Below are positions 1 to 7,115 of a DNA stretch of 41,488 bases, piece by piece. Under the pieces are notes generated by a model. That model was not told the DNA's origin. It was given only the letters and a program-made list of their open reading frames with translations, and searched no databases. The first letter of the stretch is position 1. Every line of letters begins with the position of its first letter. The position numbers and the translations under genes were made by a program. The DNA is from an uncultured Pseudomonadota bacterium (GTDB lineage: Bacteria > Pseudomonadota > Gammaproteobacteria > Methylococcales > Methylomonadaceae): positions 1-41,488 of the forward strand of contig CAISXF010000007.1 of the NCBI GenBank assembly GCA_903889445.1, read 5' to 3'.

Positions 1-234
1 AACTTCACATGGCATTGCGCTCTATCTGATCCATTGCCAGAAGATAATTGGACCGGTTACACAGGCTTTATTCACAACGTGTTGGAACAAGAATTCATTA
101 AGAAACACGCAGCTCCTGAAGATTGTGAGTTCTATATGTGTGGTCCTCCAATTATGAATACGTCAGTGACCAGTATGTTGATTAACAGCGGCGTTGAACC
201 TGAAAACATTATGTTCGATGATTTTGGCGGTTAG
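1..234 (+). CDS. nqrF: NqrF C-terminus (Na+-translocating NADH:quinone reductase subunit F), partial
   Basis: The open frame enters from the left edge and ends at the TAG at 232-234. The visible C-terminus has the NAD-binding end of the ferredoxin-reductase module: a YMCGPPIM motif near residues 46-53 of the visible ATG-started part, and a closing FDDFGG, both typical of NqrF. NqrF is the FAD and 2Fe-2S subunit that takes electrons from NADH in the membrane Na+-pumping NQR complex. It is normally the last gene of nqrABCDEF, and the strong terminator at 261-296 fits an operon end. The 5' part lies outside the window, so the FAD and 2Fe-2S motifs cannot be checked. Confidence 0.93.
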   Translation, partial: NFTWHCALSDPLPEDNWTGYTGFIHNVLEQEFIKKHAAPEDCEFYMCGPPIMNTSVTSMLINSGVEPENIMFDDFGG

Positions 235-260
235 TTTTTGATACATCGCTAAAACAAAAA

Positions 261-296
261 AAGCCCCGATTTGCGTAACGCAAGTCGGGGCTTTTT
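261..296 (+). terminator. Rho-independent terminator after nqrF
   Basis: Nearly perfect inverted repeat: AAGCCCCGATTTGCG pairs with CGCAAGTCGGGGCTT (one G-T pair), followed by a T run. It resembles the hairpins at 2124, 4318 and 5169. Confidence 0.9.
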
Positions 297-307
297 AACA
301 AACTGGA

Positions 308-1408
308 TTGTTACTTATTTGTCTAATGGTAGAATCATCAAAATTTAATCATAAAAATACTTGGATATGTGAAATGAGTTTTAAAGCAATTAGCTTAAAT
401 CGTGAGTTGATAAATTCGTCTTTAGCCCGCTACGAAAATGATGTAAAAGTCGAAAGTGAACAAAAAGACAAATTTATTGAGTATAAAGTCACATTTTCTA
501 GTCAAAGTGTGGCGTTGCTTCATGTTTATTTCAATAAAGACGGTTCAACTACGTTGAATTACAAAGTTGGTAAAAATCAGCCTTTATCACTTGAGATTGC
601 CGAATATATTAAAGAAAAATGTGCTGTGGGCGGCAACATTACGAAGCCTTCATTATCAATTAACAATGTGACAGATGAAAAATTCTTGTTAGTTTTAGAA
701 TTTTTAAAGGAAGAATGCGGAGCTTCTATTTCAGAACTGACTGAAATTCAGCATGGAAAACAATATAAAATTATAGGCAAACAAGGCGATACTTTAACGT
801 TCAATTTGTTTAATACAAAAAAGTTACAAATACAGGCGAAACCGTTACTTTTGTATAGCGAAGTAATTGAGATTTTATCGGAATTATTTGATTACAAAGA
901 AATTATCCAAGCTCAACTAAAAGTAGTTCAAATTGATATTACTGTAGAAGAAGTGGTATCTGAATTAAAAATTTTGATGCCAAATGCCTATGGTTTTATT
1001 GGAGATAAATTAGTTTCGATTATTTCACCAGCATTATCGTTGAGAAAATTAGACATTCCATTAGCGGATTATAGTTGCTTTGCTTTTCCAGCATTGAGAG
1101 GATTAGAAGGCTATGTAAAACTTCTTTTTGCAAAAAACTTAAATATCACTATTGGTAAAGATGGATTCGGCGTTCATTTATCTAAAGATTTGGAATTAAA
1201 ACACGATATACGAATGGTAACTGAAATGACTGTTTGTCATGCCATAGAAAATTCATATAAGTATTACAGAAATCAACGGCACGGATTGTTTCACGCAGAT
1301 ACAATACCCGCAATGACCAGAATTATTTCAAATAAAAATGAAGCAAACGCAATTATTGAAAAAACGATTCAAATCATAGAAGAAACGTATACCTCCACAA
1401 TAACGTGA
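308..1408 (+). CDS. rnlA: RnlA-family RNase toxin (RNase LS, HEPN type)
   Basis: Resembles Escherichia coli RnlA, the endoribonuclease toxin of the RnlAB module that degrades mRNA and restricts phage T4 lacking Dmd. Seen: an N-terminal DGSTT..Y..G segment, a central KLQIQAKPLLLY stretch like the Dmd/RnlB-binding part of RnlA, and a C-terminal HEPN-like helix pair with RHGLFH, an R-x4-H catalytic motif at about R324/H329 (counted from the TTG at 308). The length is close to E. coli RnlA. The start is uncertain: TTG 308 has no clear ribosome site, and ATG 326 and ATG 374 are in frame; ATG 374 (MSFKAISLN) aligns best with the usual N-terminus. The next gene is the matching antitoxin. Confidence 0.85.
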   Translation: MLLICLMVESSKFNHKNTWICEMSFKAISLNRELINSSLARYENDVKVESEQKDKFIEYKVTFSSQSVALLHVYFNKDGSTTLNYKVGKNQPLSLEIAEYIKEKCAVGGNITKPSLSINNVTDEKFLLVLEFLKEECGASISELTEIQHGKQYKIIGKQGDTLTFNLFNTKKLQIQAKPLLLYSEVIEILSELFDYKEIIQAQLKVVQIDITVEEVVSELKILMPNAYGFIGDKLVSIISPALSLRKLDIPLADYSCFAFPALRGLEGYVKLLFAKNLNITIGKDGFGVHLSKDLELKHDIRMVTEMTVCHAIENSYKYYRNQRHGLFHADTIPAMTRIISNKNEANAIIEKTIQIIEETYTSTIT

Positions 1409-1418
1409 GGTTTTTAAA

Positions 1419-1787
1419 ATGAAAAAGTATAAATTAGAAACAGTGAATGGAAACAAATTCAAATATGTGAGCTTTTCTGTGGATTATTCACGCCCAGAAG
1501 AATACCTTGCGGATATAGAACGCGAACTTTCGCGCAAAAAATTTGAAGGCTCTATATTGTTTGATTTACTTTTATGCAACGGCTTTAATTCGCAACGCTA
1601 TGTAACTTCATACTTCGACGGAAAAAATTTTCAATTGGAGTCATTTTCAGAATTAGGTGATACCGATTTAGATAATGATATTAAGCAGTTCACTTTTAAA
1701 TTTTACGCATCAAAAAACGAATTGTTAGAACAAAGTAATTTGTTATCAAAAGCTCAAAAATTTTTAGTGCGTAAAATGTATCAGTAA
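1419..1787 (+). CDS. rnlB: RnlB-family antitoxin
   Basis: A 122-residue protein starting 10 bases after the rnlA stop. The GTGAGG at the rnlA stop acts as its ribosome-binding site, so translation is probably coupled. The central GSILFDLLLCNG and following RYVTSYFDGKNFQLES match the conserved GEILFDLL..NG..RFV core of E. coli RnlB, which binds RnlA and blocks its RNase activity. Length agrees with the family (~123 aa). Order toxin-then-antitoxin is the normal one for rnlAB. Assignment rests on the pair; the antitoxin alone is less conserved. Confidence 0.8.
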   Translation: MKKYKLETVNGNKFKYVSFSVDYSRPEEYLADIERELSRKKFEGSILFDLLLCNGFNSQRYVTSYFDGKNFQLESFSELGDTDLDNDIKQFTFKFYASKNELLEQSNLLSKAQKFLVRKMYQ

Positions 1788-1831
1788 AAAATTTCGATTG
1801 CATTCGCATCAACAGATATACGAGTAAATTT

Positions 1832-2104
1832 ATGAAAAAATCGTTTTTTGGGATTGCATTACCACTGTTAATAGGGATTTCTTGTGGGGCATTCGCGGCA
1901 ACAAACAGTTATGAAATTACGGTTTCTAACAACGACGAACTTTTTATTATCAATGGTGAAAAGTTTGAGGCTAAAACTTATTGCTTCAATATGAATGTAG
2001 GCGACAAAGTGATTTTTTTAGAAGGAAGTCCACTTGGAGCGTGTGCTTCGGCAGAACTACTTAATTTGCACACAAACAATCGTTGTAAAGTATGGTGTCA
2101 ATAA
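1832..2104 (+). CDS. Small secreted cysteine-containing protein, unknown
   Basis: A 90-residue protein with a clear Sec signal peptide (MKK, hydrophobic core, cleavage likely after CGAFA near residue 22). The mature ~68 residues contain four cysteines (a YCF, an ACA near the middle, then RCK and WCQ at the end), which could form two periplasmic disulfides. No family recognised. It lies between rnlB and the terminator at 2124. The ribosome-binding site is weak (ACGAG), so expression level is uncertain, but the signal peptide argues for a real gene. Confidence 0.6.
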   Translation: MKKSFFGIALPLLIGISCGAFAATNSYEITVSNNDELFIINGEKFEAKTYCFNMNVGDKVIFLEGSPLGACASAELLNLHTNNRCKVWCQ

Positions 2105-2123
2105 ATGAATTCCTGCCAAAATT

Positions 2124-2160
2124 AAAGCCTTGATTGCGTAATGCAGTCAGGGCTTTTTGT
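2124..2160 (+). terminator. Rho-independent terminator
   Basis: AAAGCCTTGATTGC pairs with GCAGTCAGGGCTTT (with G-T pairs), then TTTTT. A TTG inside this hairpin at 2134 opens the next reading frame but is not a plausible start. Confidence 0.75.
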
Positions 2161-2208
2161 TATAAAATGTTTCAAACTTGCATCATTCCCAAACACCACA
2201 GGCACACA

Positions 2209-3843
2209 ATGAAATTTTCTAATATCACCATGTTAATCGTACCGTTTTTACTCTTAGCTGGCTGTGATGAAAAAACGACTGTAGAAGAAAATCCTCCTGT
2301 TGTTGAACAAGTGATTACACAACCAGAAAAACTAACTCCAGAACAAGAATTGGAAAAACTCCAAAAAGAAGCAGAAGAAAATGACATTTCTGCACAGTTA
2401 AAACTTGGTTTAATTTACTTGAATGGTGGCGGTGTAGAAAAAAATATCGTAAAAGGATTGGATTTATTAGAAAAATCGGCAAATAGTGGTAACGCTGAAG
2501 CTCAATTAAAATTAGCAAAAATATATTTGAAGGGAATAGAAGAAAATGGATTGATGAAAATTCCAGAAAACATTAGTAAGGCAGTTGAATTTTATAGGGC
2601 GGCTGCCGAGCAAGGCGTTTCTGAAGCACAATTTTTTTTAGCTGAAATGTATTACAAAGCGGACGGTATATACAAAATAGATGAGTTAGCATTCAAATGG
2701 TATGAAAAATCTGCATCTCAAGGTCATATTGAATCTCAGTTTAGGCTAGGTTGGATGTATAAACATGGGGAGGGAATAGAAAAAAACTTGGTTTCAGCAG
2801 CTAAATGGTATCAAAAAGCATCAGACCAAGGCGATGATGAAGCTACGACAATTCTTGGAACTATGTATTATTCGGGAGAAGGAGTGCCAAAAGATGCTGT
2901 CAAATCAATAGAATTATTCCAAAAAGCAGCAGTTAAAGGATTTTCAATGGCACAGATTAGATTAGCAGTAGCTTGTTATCAGGGAGAAGTAGTCTATAAG
3001 GATAAAATTAGTGCTTATGCGTGGGCAAACTTAGCAGCAGCACGAGGTGATGAATATGCTCCTAGGTTTCGAGGAATTATCGAAAAAGAATTAACTAAAG
3101 CCGAAATTATCGAAGCACAAAAACTTTCTGCAAATTGGAAACTTGGCGATAACTTATTAACCTCAAACAATAATAATTCGTCAAATATAGTCCAAACTAA
3201 TCATCAGCCCACGCAACAAAAATATGGCACAGCAATCATTGTTAGCAAAGATGGTCATGCTTTAACCAATCATCACGTTGTCAACGGCTGTAATGAAATT
3301 AAAATTGCAGGGCGTGATGGCGTGGCAAAACTCATCACGTCAGACAGTGCAAATGATATTGCATTGCTCCAATTACCAAACAATAACGATAATTTCGCAA
3401 AAATAAATCCTGAGCCAAATAAATTACGTCAGGGCGAAGATGTGATTGTTTTTGGTTATCCGCTCAATTCGGTTCTATCTTCGGGCGGTAATCTTACATT
3501 TGGGACAGTCAGCGCATTATCTGGTTTGGGCAATAACACCAATCAAATTCAAATCACTGCGCCGATTCAACCAGGTTCAAGCGGCAGCCCTGTAATGGAT
3601 AAAAAAGGCGATATTGTTGGCATCGTTTCAATGAAGCTAGACGATACAAAAATGGCAAAAGCAACTGGACAAATCGGGCAAACCATCAATTTTGCGGTGA
3701 ATGGACAAACTGTTAAAACCTTCCTTGACACAAATAATGTGCCGTACAAAACTGGCGGCGGTTTTTTCTCAATGGAAAAGAATAATGCGGATATTGCCGA
3801 AGAAGCCAAAAAATGGACTGTTTTAGTTGAGTGTTGGAAATAA
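2209..3843 (+). CDS. Lipoprotein with Sel1 repeats and a trypsin-like (HtrA-type) serine protease domain
   Basis: Starting at ATG 2209 gives a lipoprotein signal (lipobox LLAGC, Cys19) and 544 residues. Residues ~57-275 hold several Sel1-like repeats (patterns such as AAEQGVSEAQFFLAEMYY and KASDQGDDEATTILGTMYY), which form helical solenoids that bind proteins. After a polar Asn-rich linker (~315-335) comes a chymotrypsin-fold protease domain with the full triad: His356 in TNHHVV, Asp383 in NDIALLQL and Ser458 in GSSGSP. No PDZ domain follows, unlike DegP/DegS. It is probably anchored to the inner face of the outer membrane or the inner membrane. Substrate unknown. The longer frame from TTG 2134 starts inside a terminator and would hide the lipobox. 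Confidence 0.85.
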   Translation: MKFSNITMLIVPFLLLAGCDEKTTVEENPPVVEQVITQPEKLTPEQELEKLQKEAEENDISAQLKLGLIYLNGGGVEKNIVKGLDLLEKSANSGNAEAQLKLAKIYLKGIEENGLMKIPENISKAVEFYRAAAEQGVSEAQFFLAEMYYKADGIYKIDELAFKWYEKSASQGHIESQFRLGWMYKHGEGIEKNLVSAAKWYQKASDQGDDEATTILGTMYYSGEGVPKDAVKSIELFQKAAVKGFSMAQIRLAVACYQGEVVYKDKISAYAWANLAAARGDEYAPRFRGIIEKELTKAEIIEAQKLSANWKLGDNLLTSNNNNSSNIVQTNHQPTQQKYGTAIIVSKDGHALTNHHVVNGCNEIKIAGRDGVAKLITSDSANDIALLQLPNNNDNFAKINPEPNKLRQGEDVIVFGYPLNSVLSSGGNLTFGTVSALSGLGNNTNQIQITAPIQPGSSGSPVMDKKGDIVGIVSMKLDDTKMAKATGQIGQTINFAVNGQTVKTFLDTNNVPYKTGGGFFSMEKNNADIAEEAKKWTVLVECWK

Positions 3844-3972
3844 GGCATTTTCAGCAACAGAGATTATTTTTGAAGTTGAATTGAAAATAAAAACTTAACC
3901 CGCACAATCTGACTAGGTAGTTCGAGCAATTACCAAATGGATTTTTGATTTTTAATTATTTTGGAGTAAAAA

Positions 3973-4302
3973 ATGGCGAACATAGTTTTAACACGCTCAG
4001 ATTTAAAACTTGATTATGCTGATACAGCAAAAGAAGTGGGAGACAATCCTGAAATAAGAGGCGGTAAAGATAGAGAGGAGCTAAATCGACATGAATCCTA
4101 CGAAGTTTTGGATTTTATAAATAAATTTGCACAAACTGAATCCCAATTTATTAAAAGTAAAGAAGATTGCGAAAAAGTAGAGCATTTGATTCGTGGTCAT
4201 GTTCCCGCTGAATTAAAGAAACAAACTGAAATACACGATTGGTTAGTTTTGAATTTTGATAAGTGTGATGTAAATTTTGAACTAGGATTTTATTCACGGT
4301 AG
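3973..4302 (+). CDS. Hypothetical protein (109 aa)
   Basis: A small, charged, soluble protein with no signal peptide or membrane segment. A good ribosome-binding site (TTTTGGAGTAAAAA) sits just before ATG 3973, and the terminator at 4318 closes the unit. No recognised family: it is rich in Asp, Glu and Lys, with a short helical middle (HESYEVLDFINKFAQTESQF) and one CDVNFELGFYSR end. It stands alone between the Sel1-protease gene and the first copy of the 102-bp direct repeat, in DNA that looks accessory. Confidence 0.6.
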   Translation: MANIVLTRSDLKLDYADTAKEVGDNPEIRGGKDREELNRHESYEVLDFINKFAQTESQFIKSKEDCEKVEHLIRGHVPAELKKQTEIHDWLVLNFDKCDVNFELGFYSR

Positions 4303-4316
4303 ATTGAAAAGATAGC

Positions 4317-4418
4317 AAAAGCCCCGACTTGCATCACCGCAAATCGGGGCTTTTTTGTGCGTGATAAAAATGAAAAATCGTTTATAATTTTCGCGTGGCT
4401 AGATTTAGCGGTCGAAAA
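4317..4418 (+). repeat. 102-bp direct repeat, copy 1
   Basis: Begins with the terminator hairpin and continues through GATAAAAATGAAAAATCG and GGCTAGATTTAGC to GTCGAAAA. The same order of bases, with few mismatches, recurs at 5168-5271. The rha-like gene lies between the copies. Confidence 0.85.
4318..4357 (+). terminator. Rho-independent terminator inside direct-repeat copy 1
   Basis: AAAGCCCCGACTTGC...GCAAATCGGGGCTTTTTT. Near-identical to the terminator at 5169-5210; both are the left end of a longer duplicated segment. Confidence 0.85.
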
Positions 4419-4422
4419 CTCC

Positions 4423-4457
4423 TTGAATAAGAGCCGCCACACCAACTCTTTATTCAA
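4423..4457. promoter_or_regulatory. Inverted repeat upstream of the rha-like gene
   Basis: TTGAATAAGAG (4423-4433) and CTCTTTATTCAA (4446-4457) are complementary except for one extra T, around a 12-base spacer. It is placed just upstream of the TTG start at 4475, so it could be an operator or an mRNA hairpin. Function is inferred only from position. Confidence 0.35.
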
Positions 4458-4474
4458 TAATCCCCATTCAAGGA

Positions 4475-5158
4475 TTGCTCAAAATAACTACAAAATCTAA
4501 AATCGTTACCCTTCACAAAAACCAATTAACTACTACAAGCGAAATTATCGCTGAGAACTGTGGCATTCAACACAAAAACGCATTAGCGTTAATTCGTAAA
4601 TATATTGATAAATTTCAAATGTTTAACCCAGTCGCGTTTCAAACGCGGCAGGGTGAAAAGCTCCCGCAAGGCGGTTTTGCACAAAGTACAGAAATTGCAA
4701 TTTTAAACGAGCCACAGGCGACATTTCTAATCACGCTGTTTCGCAATACCGACATCGTTATAAATTTTAAATCTGAACTTGTTGCAGAATTCTGGCGAAT
4801 GCGTGAGATTCTATCTGAATTAAACCGTCCGTTCGACATTCAAGAAAAACGGGACGCACATTTGCCAATGATGGAAGCATTAGTATTTGCACATGAAGCA
4901 GTTGGCAAAAAAACCACCGAAAAACATTTCATCAACGAAAACCTATTTTGTAATCGCGCTTTAAACGGTAAGTGGGATGCGTTAATTGAAAGTGATTTAG
5001 ATGTTTATGACTTGCGTTTGTTAAAGGCGATTCGCAGCCACAATATCGTTTTGATGCGATACAATTTGAAGCAATTCGAACGACAAGACGCACTCGATAA
5101 ATACGTCACCGCTTATCGCGCTAAAAAACCACGGCTGAAATTAGTCTCCAGCAAATAA
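4475..5158 (+). CDS. Rha-family phage regulatory protein
   Basis: Residues ~9-110 match the phage pRha pattern: VTLHKNQLTTTSEIIAENCG, HKNALALIRKYIDKF and the signature LNEPQATFLITLFRNT followed by FKSELVAEFWRMR. Rha proteins were first described in phi80/lambdoid phages, where they interfere with phage growth in some hosts; they are often DNA-binding prophage regulators. Residues 111-227 are a less conserved C-terminal part. There is no in-frame ATG near the start: TTG 4475 is the best choice (AAGGA is only just upstream), with ATT 4466 another option. A stop lies upstream at 4424. No other phage genes are near, so it is an orphan sitting between two ~102-bp direct repeats. Confidence 0.75.
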   Translation: MLKITTKSKIVTLHKNQLTTTSEIIAENCGIQHKNALALIRKYIDKFQMFNPVAFQTRQGEKLPQGGFAQSTEIAILNEPQATFLITLFRNTDIVINFKSELVAEFWRMREILSELNRPFDIQEKRDAHLPMMEALVFAHEAVGKKTTEKHFINENLFCNRALNGKWDALIESDLDVYDLRLLKAIRSHNIVLMRYNLKQFERQDALDKYVTAYRAKKPRLKLVSSK

Positions 5159-5167
5159 TAATTAAAC

Positions 5168-5271
5168 AAAAAGCCCCTACTTGCATCACAGCAAAGTGGG
5201 GCTTTTTTTGTGTGTGATAAAAATGAAAAATCGTTTATGATTTTCGCGGGGCTAGATTTAGCAGTCGAAAA
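5168..5271 (+). repeat. 102-bp direct repeat, copy 2
   Basis: Second copy of the segment at 4317-4418, including a terminator hairpin (AAAGCCCCTACTTGC / GCAAAGTGGGGCTTT, 5169-5210). Its right end lies about 10 bases from the premature stop of the parA remnant, so the repeat edge and the loss of parA coincide. Confidence 0.85.
5169..5210 (+). terminator. Rho-independent terminator inside direct-repeat copy 2
   Basis: GC-rich hairpin with compensating changes relative to copy 1 (CCCCTAC/GTGGGG against CCCCGAC/TCGGGG), followed by seven T. It terminates the rha-like gene. Confidence 0.85.
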
Positions 5272-5280
5272 GTGGATTTA

Positions 5281-5433
5281 TCACCCACCAGCCACACTAG
5301 TGTTACCTTGTGGATCTAAATCCACCAGCAAAACACGCTGTTTTAACGCAGCTAACGACGCAGCTAAATTGACACTGGTGGTCGTTTTACCTACGCCACC
5401 TTTTTGATTGGTAATGGCAATAATTTTTCCCAC
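5281..5433 (-). pseudogene. parA: parA (soj) 5' remnant, first 50 codons
   Basis: Reading from GTG at 5433, the peptide starts [20 protein letters not shown], the deviant Walker A of chromosome-partition ParA, and continues through [10 protein letters not shown] (Walker A' aspartate) before a TGA at 5281-5283. Intact ParA is ~255-265 residues, so about four fifths are missing. Nine bases separate it from rsmG, and AAGGAA precedes the GTG, so this is the normal mnmG-rsmG-parA order. No parA or parB sequence follows: after ~5284 the DNA becomes direct-repeat copy 2. The truncation removes Walker B and the ParB/DNA-binding parts, so the peptide cannot be a working ParA. A full copy may exist elsewhere. 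Confidence 0.85.
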
Positions 5434-5442
5434 GATTTTTCC

Positions 5443-6066
5443 TTAACTTTTCAGATGTGTGATTTTTACCAAGCACCGCTCGGCTTCAATGTGCGGTACG
5501 TTAATGGAAATTAGCGTTGTTTCTGCATTCACAGCGGCAAGTTCTTCGGCGGGAGTTTGCCCTTTCATGCAAAGTAAAATCCCATTTTCCGAAATTAAAT
5601 GCTGCGTCAATTCGATAATCTCCGGCAAACTCGCAAAAGCTCGTGTCAAAACCGTATCGAATAATTGTTCTGGCTGAAAATCCTCGACGCGACTGTGCGT
5701 GACTTTCACGTTCGGCAATTTCAATTCTAAAATCGCTTGTTGCACAAAACGAGTTTTTTTCGCGTTGCTGTCAATCAATTGAAATTGAATATCGGGGCGA
5801 TAAATTGCCAATGGGATACTCGGCAAACCCGCACCCGTTCCCACGTCAACCATGCGTTTACCTTCCAAATGCGGCAAAATCGCCACGCTATCAAGCAAAT
5901 GCAAATTCACCATTTCGTCACGTTTCCGAATTGCGGTGAGATTGTAGGCTTTGTTCCATTTTTCGATTAAGGCAATGAATGCCAATAATTTCGCCACCTT
6001 GTTATCGTCAGTTGGTAAATTTAGCGCGGTTAAACCGTCGCGTAATAATTTTTCTTCTGAATTCAT
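5443..6066 (-). CDS. rsmG: 16S rRNA (guanine527-N7)-methyltransferase RsmG
   Basis: Methylates N7 of G527 in 16S rRNA using S-adenosylmethionine. The 207-residue length is usual for RsmG/GidB. Visible signatures: WNKAYNLTAIR near residues 37-47, LHLLDS (55-60), and the SAM-binding loop VDVGTGAGLPSIPLA (73-87), then LIDSNAKKTRF and TRAFASLPE. It would normally follow mnmG directly; here ~5.6 kb of accessory genes lie between them. Its start overlaps the end of the upstream membrane-protein gene almost exactly (3-base gap), suggesting read-through transcription from the island. Confidence 0.96.
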   Translation of the reverse strand: MNSEEKLLRDGLTALNLPTDDNKVAKLLAFIALIEKWNKAYNLTAIRKRDEMVNLHLLDSVAILPHLEGKRMVDVGTGAGLPSIPLAIYRPDIQFQLIDSNAKKTRFVQQAILELKLPNVKVTHSRVEDFQPEQLFDTVLTRAFASLPEIIELTQHLISENGILLCMKGQTPAEELAAVNAETTLISINVPHIEAERCLVKITHLKS

Positions 6067-6069
6067 AAG

Positions 6070-7113
6070 TTATAACCGCCCAATCGCCGCGTGCAAATTC
6101 ACATCGTTATCCATTACTTCAATTACTGTATTAAATTGATTTTGTAATACTTGATCAACTTCCATAAACCGCACAAACGCAGCTTGTCCTTGTTGCATAC
6201 TTTTAGCCGTGTCGGCTAATGCTTCAAACGCCGCACCAATCACTTCACTACTGAAAATTTGTCCCAATTGTTGCGCGGTTTCTTTGGGATTTGGGTCAAG
6301 TGGCGCGTCACGATACAATTCCACCGCTCGTCCACGTTCAACACCAAAACGATTTTGCATGGTGTTTAAAAACGATTCGCTTGGTTCGTCAGTATTTGCA
6401 ACGCCTTTATTCATTGCGGTGAAAGCTCGTGCTGAAGCGGCTTTGCTTAATTCTGCATCTATGTCAGCATTCGGGTCGAGCGACGGATTGACTAATTCTT
6501 TGCCGTGTTCGTTGAGAATGTTAATCGCCACGTCAATTGGCAAGCGTCCACTTTTTAAATTTTCAACATACGTCGCCACCTTTTCAGGTTTTATAGCACC
6601 TTCGTTGGCGAGTTCCTGAAATAACGCCGCGATTTCTGCAATTGTCGCTGATGAATCGACAGTTGAATTTTCAGAATCAGTTGATTGTGTAGCAGTTCGG
6701 CGTTCACAAAGTTTCTGTAATTTGGCGAGTAAATCTTTGCCTACTTTACGCCGTTTCTCGTCATTCATGCCGCCGCTGTGGGCTAATTTGTAAATACCAA
6801 AACCGATTGTTGCACAGACAGCTACACTGCCAATCACCCATAAAGCAGGTGTTGCTACTGTTGCAACTGCTGGAATACCGACAAAGTTAAGCACACCAGC
6901 TGGCAATAAATTTAAAACCGAACCCAGCCCCGAAGTTGTGATGATATTTGCACCGAACCAGCCCGCAATCGGTGTTGCGCCAAACCAGCCTACAATTCCG
7001 CCTAAAATCGTGCTACTCGCACCACCTGCAATACCACTACCATCTGGTTTTAATGTTGCCCAATACGTTTTGATGTAATCGGATGCGTTCAATTTATCGT
7101 TGTCGTCACTCAT
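6070..7113 (-). CDS. Membrane protein with glycine-rich hydrophobic N-terminus, unknown (347 aa)
   Basis: No family recognised. Residues ~25-112 are Gly/Ala-rich and hydrophobic, with a doubled GWFGATPIAGWFGAN motif and a predicted transmembrane stretch around VATPALWVIGSVAVCATIGFG, followed by a basic EKRRKVGKDLLAKLQK. The remaining ~220 residues are helical, acidic and soluble, with many Ala and Glu. The pattern (membrane-inserting glycine zipper plus large soluble tail) is seen in pore-like and effector proteins, but that is only a resemblance. It is 2 bases downstream of a second glycine-zipper gene (7116-7643), so the two are co-expressed and probably act together. Part of the island between mnmG and rsmG. 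Confidence 0.65.
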   Translation of the reverse strand: MSDDNDKLNASDYIKTYWATLKPDGSGIAGGASSTILGGIVGWFGATPIAGWFGANIITTSGLGSVLNLLPAGVLNFVGIPAVATVATPALWVIGSVAVCATIGFGIYKLAHSGGMNDEKRRKVGKDLLAKLQKLCERRTATQSTDSENSTVDSSATIAEIAALFQELANEGAIKPEKVATYVENLKSGRLPIDVAINILNEHGKELVNPSLDPNADIDAELSKAASARAFTAMNKGVANTDEPSESFLNTMQNRFGVERGRAVELYRDAPLDPNPKETAQQLGQIFSSEVIGAAFEALADTAKSMQQGQAAFVRFMEVDQVLQNQFNTVIEVMDNDVNLHAAIGRL

Positions 7114-7115
7114 CC

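Noticed and set aside
2134..2208. Upstream TTG start of the Sel1-protease gene
   Set aside because: It lies in a terminator hairpin and would place 25 odd residues before a clear lipoprotein signal starting at 2209.
5281..5442. Replication origin next to parA/rsmG
   Set aside because: The gene order would fit an oriC-near region, but by eye I found no group of DnaA boxes or AT-rich unwinding element here.
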